Assembly: GCA_027972325.1 (NCBI GenBank)
Contig: JAPMOS010000008.1
Span: 868,001-932,000, forward strand
Direction of reading: 5' to 3'
DNA from: Paratrimastix pyriformis
Lineage: Eukaryota > Preaxostyla > Paratrimastigidae
Length of the DNA: 64,000 nt
Shown here piece after piece: positions 58,300 through 64,000 of the stretch. Below the pieces are notes generated by a model. That model was not told where the DNA came from. It saw only the letters and a program-made list of their open reading frames with translations, and searched no databases. Every line of letters starts with the position of its first letter. Position 1 is the first letter of the stretch. The position numbers were made by a program, and so were the translations under genes.

Positions 58300-61200
58300 G
58301 GGTGGGGTCGGGCGAGGGAAGATGTTCTCGAGGATCTCCCCCAGGGCCGGCCCCGCGGCGGGGCTCTGGGCCCCCAGGGCAGCCACCTCGGCCCCCTCGA
58401 GTCGGTACCCGAACGGCCCCGCCAGCACCTGCCCACCCCACCCCGCCATCGCAAGCCGCCATAGCAATCCGCCATTCCGCCATAGCAATCCACCATTCCG
58501 CCATAGCAATCCGCCATTCCGCCATAGCAATCCACCATTCCGCCATAGCAATCCGCCATTCCGCCATAGCAATCCGCCATTCCGCAGTGAGGGGCGGCGG
58601 CGAAGAGGGGCAAGGACAGGGGGCGAGGGGCATGGGCATGGGCAGGACCTTGGCGAGGAGGACCCAGTTGGGGGCGGGTCGGCCGGGGGCCAGCAGGGCG
58701 AGGGGCACCACCTGTTCGCTGGTCTGCCCGGCCAGCAGCCTCCCCACCTGGTACCTGCCCGCCCCGCCCCGCCCCGCCCCGCCCCGCCCCGGCCGTGCGG
58801 GTGAGGGAGGAGGCCAAAGGGGCGCCGTCTCGGGATGGCCGCATCCCAAGGGGCATCCAAAAGGGGCATCCAAAAGGGGCATCCAAAAGGGGCATCCAAA
58901 AGGGGCATCCAAAAGGGGCATCCAAAAGGGGCATCCAAAAGGGGCATCCAAAAGGGGCATCCAAAAGGGGCATCCGCCGCATCCCAAGGGGCATCGGCAT
59001 CCAAGGGGCGCCACCCCCCGGGGAGGAGCAGCGGCTCCCACAGACCCGTCCATGAAGAAGGTCCCCAGGGCAGCCGCCTCAGGCGGAGCGGCCGTCCCGT
59101 AGAAGGAGGGCCTGCCGCGCCAATAACCAGAGTCAGGGCGCAGGGAGGGCGCAGTGAGCCGGGGCGCAGTGAGCCGGGGCGCAGGGGGGCAGAGGAGGGG
59201 CAGGGAGGGACAGGGGGCACGGGTGATGGCGAGGGGGGACGGACCCGAGGGCTCGTAACCATCGGGCGCAGGTGGGGCTCAGGGCCACCTGAACTCCGGG
59301 CTCCCGACCCGCGCCCGGGGGTGGCGGGCCGCCCAACGCAGGCTGCGGCTGCGGCTGCGGCTGCGGCTGAGGCTGCCGGGTCGATCCGAGGGGCCCCGCG
59401 GGGGCCGGCTGGGCCGAAGGCGCGGACGGTGACGCGGCCGGCGGGCTGCTGCTGCTGCTGGCGGGGCCGTAGAGGAACTGGGGCTGCTGCCTGGGGGGGG
59501 CCGGCCCAGGGGCGCCCGCTAGGACGCGGACGATGGGGCGCTGGGCCCGGGCGCTGGGCAGGTCGCCGTCGGTCCCCGTCTCGCCGTCGGTCTCCTCGGC
59601 CCCCACCCCCACCCCCACCCCCACCCCCGGGGCGGGGCCCTCGTCGCTCTCGGTAGCCGAGGCCTCCTCGCCGCCCCGGTGACCTCCGTGGGGCTGCGAG
59701 GGCCGGCCGGGGGGCCGGTGGTGGGCCACGACCACGCGGACCAGCTGGTGACCAGCCGGCCCGGGTACGGGTGTGGGTGCTGGCGCGGGTGCGGGGAGGA
59801 AGCCGGCCCGCGGCGAGGCGGGTGGGTCTGTGCGACCGGGAGAGGACGGCCGATGGTCGGGCGGAGGGCTCGGGCCGATGCCGCTGCCGCCGCTGGGGTG
59901 GGCGCGGTCCCCATCGTGTGACTCCCTGGGATGGCGGCGGTGGGTGCGTCCGGTCGGCGAGGGGCCCTCGGCGCTCTCGGAGCCAGAGGCAGAGGCAGAG
60001 GCGGAGGCAGAAGCGGAGGGGTCCCGTGTGGGAGATGTGGCGCCGCTGCTGGTGCTGCTCGGGTTTGCATTCGTGGGGCTGCCGGCGCGCTGGTGTCTGT
60101 GCGGGCGGCGGGAACGGCGATGCGAGTGAGGCCGTGCCGTGCCGTGGCTACGATGGCTGCGGTGACCGTGACGGCTGTGGTGGCTGTGGTGGCTGTGGTG
60201 ACTGCGGTGACTGCGGTGGCTGCTGGGGCCGTGGCGGTGGTCTCGAGCCGGGGCGGCCTGGGGCTGCGGGGCCTGGGCGGCTGGGCCGGGGGTAGGGAGC
60301 TCGGGTTCGCTCTCGGTGTCCTCGGCCCCCGGGCTGCTCCTCAGCAGGAGCTGCCCAGCAGGGGTGGGGCCCACCGGCTGGGGGACGTCGACCGGCTGGG
60401 GGACGTCGACCGGCTGGGGGACGTCGACCCATGTGGGCCGCGCCACGGCTGCGGTTGGGGAGGCGACGGATCCACCCCGACCCCACTGGCGCCGCACACG
60501 GGCCTGCGTGGGCTGCGTGGGCTGTGTGGGCTGTGTGGGCTGTGTGGGCTGTGTGGGCTGTGTGGGCTGTGTGGGCTGTGTGGGCAGCGGTGGCTCGGGT
60601 GGCTCAAGGTGAGGCGGATGGGGGGCGGTGGCGAGCCTGGGCGGGAAGAGACCAGCCCACACCCGGGTCCCCGGCAGCCCCGGGGCAGGGGCCGCCTCGG
60701 CGGGTTTGTGTGGTGCCGGGGCCGGGGCGGCCTGAGGCTGCGAGATGGCTGGGGGCTGCTGGCCCACCGCGAGGGCCGCTCGAGGGGGAGGGGCGAAGGA
60801 GGGCGCCCCGGCCCCAGCGGGCAGCTGCCGGTTGGCCGGGATGGAGAGCGGGCTCGCATCGTCCTCCTGGTCTGCGGGGGCGGGGGCGGGGGACGGGGCG
60901 AAGAGGAGCTGCCTCCAGTTGGGCGCCACCCGGATCGCCTCCCGGATCGGCTCCCGGACGTCGACTGGCCCCGAGTCCGAGCCCGCCGCCGCCGGCTGGG
61001 CCTCCGCAGCAGCAGCGACCGGGACCTGGGCTGCCTGGGCTGGGGCCACGGGCGCGGTCGGGCCCCGGGGCGAATGGGCCTGGGCGCCTTCCTCCTGCAG
61101 CCCGGGCCGCCGGTCGGCGGGCAGACGGGGTCCATCGTCCCGCGGCGGCCCCTCGATGACAGGGCCCGGGCCCAGCCAGCCCCCTCCGGCCGGGCCGCCC

Positions 61201-63956
61201 GATGGCGGCAATGGGGCGCCCCGCCCCGTGGGAAGCGGGGTGCCGCGGGTGAGGGAGAGCGACAGCGAGTCGGTCGAGCCCGCCGTCACCGTGCCGGCCA
61301 CCCGGGAGGCTGTCGGAGGAGCCGCGGGGGCCGCAGGTGGCGGAGGGGCGATATCCGGGGCGAGGGGACCCGGGGCCGGCTGGGGCCGCTGGGGGAGCGG
61401 AGGGCGCCGGTCGACGAGATCGATGGGGGGAGGCGCACCTCGCTGCCCGGGCACCTGAGCAGGGGCCGACCCTGGCCCCGCCAAGATGGGTGCCGCGTTC
61501 GGAGAAGGAGGCCCCTCGGCGGCGGGCGCCTTGACGCCAGACGAAGGCGAGGAGGGCGCCGGCTGGCCGGGGGTGCGGAGTGCCTCATCCTCGAGCAGCT
61601 GGTGGCTGTGGCGCTGCTGCTGGTCGCGGCGCCAGTGCCGAATGGCGCGCCGCTCGGTGGCCACCGTGACGGCCGGCCGGCTGCTGCTGCCGGTGGGTGG
61701 CGGAGTGGTGCCTCGGCTCGGGCCTGAGCCGGGGCGGCATCCGCGCGGGTCGTCGTGAGGCGTTGAGCGGGGGCCGCTCGCTGGGGGCCCGGGGGTTCGC
61801 CCGGAGGGGGTCCATGAGCGGGATCGCGCCTGGCCCCCTGTGGCTCCGGCGGGCCCCGTGGGCGGCGCGGCGGCGCCCGGAGCCGAAGGGCTGCCAAACC
61901 GCCTGGCGATGGCCAGCGGCTTCATCGGAGGGGCAGCGGGGCGTGGCGGGGGCCCCGGGCGCTCGGCCGAGAGGGAGCGGGCCCGGCGATAGTGGGCCAG
62001 CGCGTACCCATCGCCCGGGGCGCCGGATGCGGCCTCGGTGCGGGCCGCGAGGCTGGGTGCAGGGGCCCTGGAGAGGCGGCCCGAGCGCCCACTGGCCCGG
62101 GTGGTGGCCGTGGCCCGGGTGGCCAGGGTGGGGCACTCCGAGGCCACCGAGGCGCCATCCCCGTCGCCGGTTCGCACCGGGCGAGGGAGCGGAGGGCGTC
62201 CACGGGACGCCGAGGGGATTCCCGAGCTCGGCGGTGGCACGGGCAGGCCGGGATGCGGGGCAGAGACGGGGCCCGTCGGGTGGGGCCCAACGGCTGAGCC
62301 GGCCGCGGTGGCTGGGCCGGCGGTGGGAGCGGCAGTGGGAGCGGCGGTGGGAGCGGCGGTGGCGGCCGGCGAGTGGGCGGGGGCGGGGTGGTGGTGGGTC
62401 AGGGCCAGGTCGAGCCGCTCGAGCGAGGCACGCAGGGAGGCCTCCTCGCTGGGGGCACCCCCAATGGCGGCAGGGACGGCTGGCGGCGGACCGGATGGCG
62501 AGGGCGCCCGCGCTGGGGCCAGTCGGCGGAGGGTGGGGATGAGTGAGTATGGGTGGGATGAGTGAGTATGGGTGGGGATGAGTATGGGGATGAGTGGATG
62601 GGGATGAGTGAGTATGGGTGAGGAACCTGGGGGGCAGGGCGGGGGGGTGGTAAGGCATGGCATACGAGGCGCGGGGGAAGTGAGCGAACCGGTCTTCGTC
62701 TTCATGGGTCCAGCGAGCATTGCGCTAGCAGGGGCCTTCCCCCGAGGCGGGGCGGGGCCTCGCGAGGGCAATCCGCCAGCCTGGACCCGTCCGACGGATC
62801 CCTGTCCAGGTCCGGCTCTGTGCTGCGGGTGCGGCTGGGGGGCGGGCCGCCTTGACGGGAGCGCGGCTCCTCGGGCAGTAGCAGGTCCGGTAGGCTGTGG
62901 CCCGGCAGGTCCGGTAGGCTGTGACCCGGTAGACAGGGCCGCCGTTGACGGGTGGATGTGCTGGGGCTCGCGGGGCCTGCCTCCTCGGTGCTTGCGGGCG
63001 TGGGGGTTGGGGGATGGCGGGCTGCCGGAGGAGGAGGAGCCCCAGTCGCTGGGCAGCTCATCCAAGGCGCTCGGCCCATTGAGGTCATCCGCGCCCCCAT
63101 CCGCGTCCCCATCCGCGTCCCCTGGGCCGCCACGGGGCGAGCGGCCTTTGGCGGGGCCTCGGGACCCCGAACGTGAGTGGACCGAGGGCGGCCGGGACAG
63201 CAGCTCGGAGGCGTGTGAGAGGAGGTCCGAGACGGAGGGGCGCAGCCCGGTGGCGGCGAGGCTGGGCTCGGTCGGCGTCGCGGCGCGCCCTGGGCGACCA
63301 GCCCGGGGGGATGACGTCGCCTGTGGGGGACCCCCGACGGGCTGGGCACGGCCGGGGGCAGGGACCCGAGCGGCGCCGGGTGGGGACGGGCCGGCCAGAG
63401 GTGGGGATGGCCCGGCCGGAGCGGGAGGCGCGGGTGAGGACGAAGCTCGGCCGCCCCGGGAGGGGGCCCGAGCGAGGGCGGCGATCCCAGGCAGCTGCGG
63501 GGCCCGGCCGCTGGTGGGGGTCGCGTGGAGCCCCGCGTGGGCATCGGCGATGAGGGCCCGCCAAAGGGACCGGTCGTCCTCCTTGGTGATCGAGGCAGAC
63601 AGGGACACCGACAGGGAAGCGGCCTCTGCCTCTGCCGGCTGCGGCCCCGAGGCTGCCGCCCGACCGGTGGCGGCCGCCCCGCGCCCACGAGGAAGCGCAA
63701 CGGGGCTGCCGACAGGGCAGAGGACGGGCGGCGGGGGCGGCCCATCCACGGGCCCCGGCTGAGACCCCGACGAGGAGGCCGCCTGGACTGCCTGGGGGCA
63801 TTGGTCGCTCCGGAGGCGGCCCGGGGCCAGCCGGCGCGGGTTCGCCTGCTGGGGGTGCGGCCCCTGGTCGATGCGCGCCTGGGCGGCGGCACGGGCCAGG
63901 ACCGACCGCCAGGCCTGCAGATCGGCAGAGGCGGAAGGGTCGAAGCTCTCCCACCT
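58300..63956 (-). CDS. Large Pro/Ser/His-rich protein, function unknown (5' end outside window)
   Basis: An open reading frame runs from a splice acceptor (GGGCGCAG, exon from about 63956) down to 59133. It begins WESFDPSASADLQAW and is rich in Pro, Ala, Ser and Gly, with a His/Ser/Arg-rich block (about 60200-60090) and a (Pro-Thr-Gln)n run (about 60590-60510). It probably contains in-frame introns (for example the TCATCCCCATAC-rich part near 62530-62640). Donor-acceptor pairs suggest that the tail splices from ..CARWLRALG (about 59250) to PSFYGTAAPPEAAALGTFFM, then YQVGRLLAGQTSEQVVPLAL and GPFGYRLEGAEVAALGAQ, ILENIF (about 58325). That folded-looking tail is not recognised. The protein is mostly disordered. 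The exact stop was not found. Confidence 0.5.
58462..58590 (-). repeat. 21-bp tandem repeat, about six copies
   Basis: Unit GCCATAGCAATCCGCCATTCC with CCACC variants, in an intron between two C-terminal exons of the Pro-rich gene. Confidence 0.93.
58846..58977 (-). repeat. 13-bp tandem repeat GGGGCATCCAAAA, about ten copies
   Basis: Near-perfect array in another intron of the Pro-rich gene; here the plus strand (antisense) carries the G-run. Confidence 0.95.
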
Positions 63957-64000
63957 GCGCCCAGCCACCCAGGGCCAACCGATCAGACAGGGGCAGGGGC

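Overview
The window reads as nuclear DNA of a GC-rich, intron-bearing unicellular eukaryote. Supporting signs are spliced GT..AG genes throughout, core eukaryotic genes (TOR kinase, SNF5, TFIIA large subunit, NOC1/CEBPZ, BUD13, 3-hydroxyacyl-CoA dehydratase), a probable axonemal ASH/MSP-domain gene (so probably a flagellated cell), very compact gene spacing and abundant simple repeats. I cannot name the species. No bacterial operons, rRNA, tRNA or CRISPR arrays were seen.

Layout. 1-4513: a nest of 5'-truncated LINE pieces, all on the minus strand, separated by long (CA)n tracts and lying in an intron of the next gene. 4587-8372 (+): 3' part of an ASH/MSP-type ciliary protein gene (CFAP74/HYDIN-like). 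8929-10713 (-): VWA-domain membrane protein. 11566-19443 (-): chromatin-type protein with two winged-helix-like modules and a PHD finger. 19468-26184 (+): HEAT-repeat protein with a 43-residue polyQ. 26419-30843 (-): NOC1/CEBPZ. 31003-31923 (-): HACD/PHS1. 32007-33885 (-): BUD13. 34092-44647 (+): TOR kinase, with FAT, FRB, kinase and FATC all visible. About 44900-46377 (-): SNF5/SMARCB1. 46480-48561 (+): carotenoid-isomerase/retinol-saturase-like FAD oxidoreductase. 49240-52885 (-): TFIIA alpha/beta, whose last intron carries another LINE copy. 53034-58179 (+): coiled-coil DIL-domain protein. About 58300-63956 (-): Pro/Ser/His-rich protein of unknown function.

The genes do not form one pathway. 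They are a housekeeping mix: transcription and chromatin (TFIIA, SNF5, PHD protein), RNA and ribosome biogenesis (BUD13, NOC1), growth control (TOR), lipid synthesis (HACD) and motility or trafficking (ciliary and DIL proteins). Four divergent pairs share very short upstream gaps (24 to about 206 bp between start codons), which suggests bidirectional promoters.

Genome-scale patterns stand out more than any single gene. (i) 5' splice sites are mostly GTCCG, GTGCG or GTCTG instead of GTRAGT. (ii) Introns are C-rich on the sense strand, and eight of eight long homopolymers listed are sense-strand poly-C. (iii) Genes begin in lower-GC sequence with 43-59 nt introns and become very GC-rich downstream, with longer introns built of private tandem repeats. 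(iv) A LINE family repeatedly sits next to (TG)n/(CA)n microsatellites. Exon boundaries were worked out by eye from reading frame, splice dinucleotides and protein family knowledge. No searches were run.
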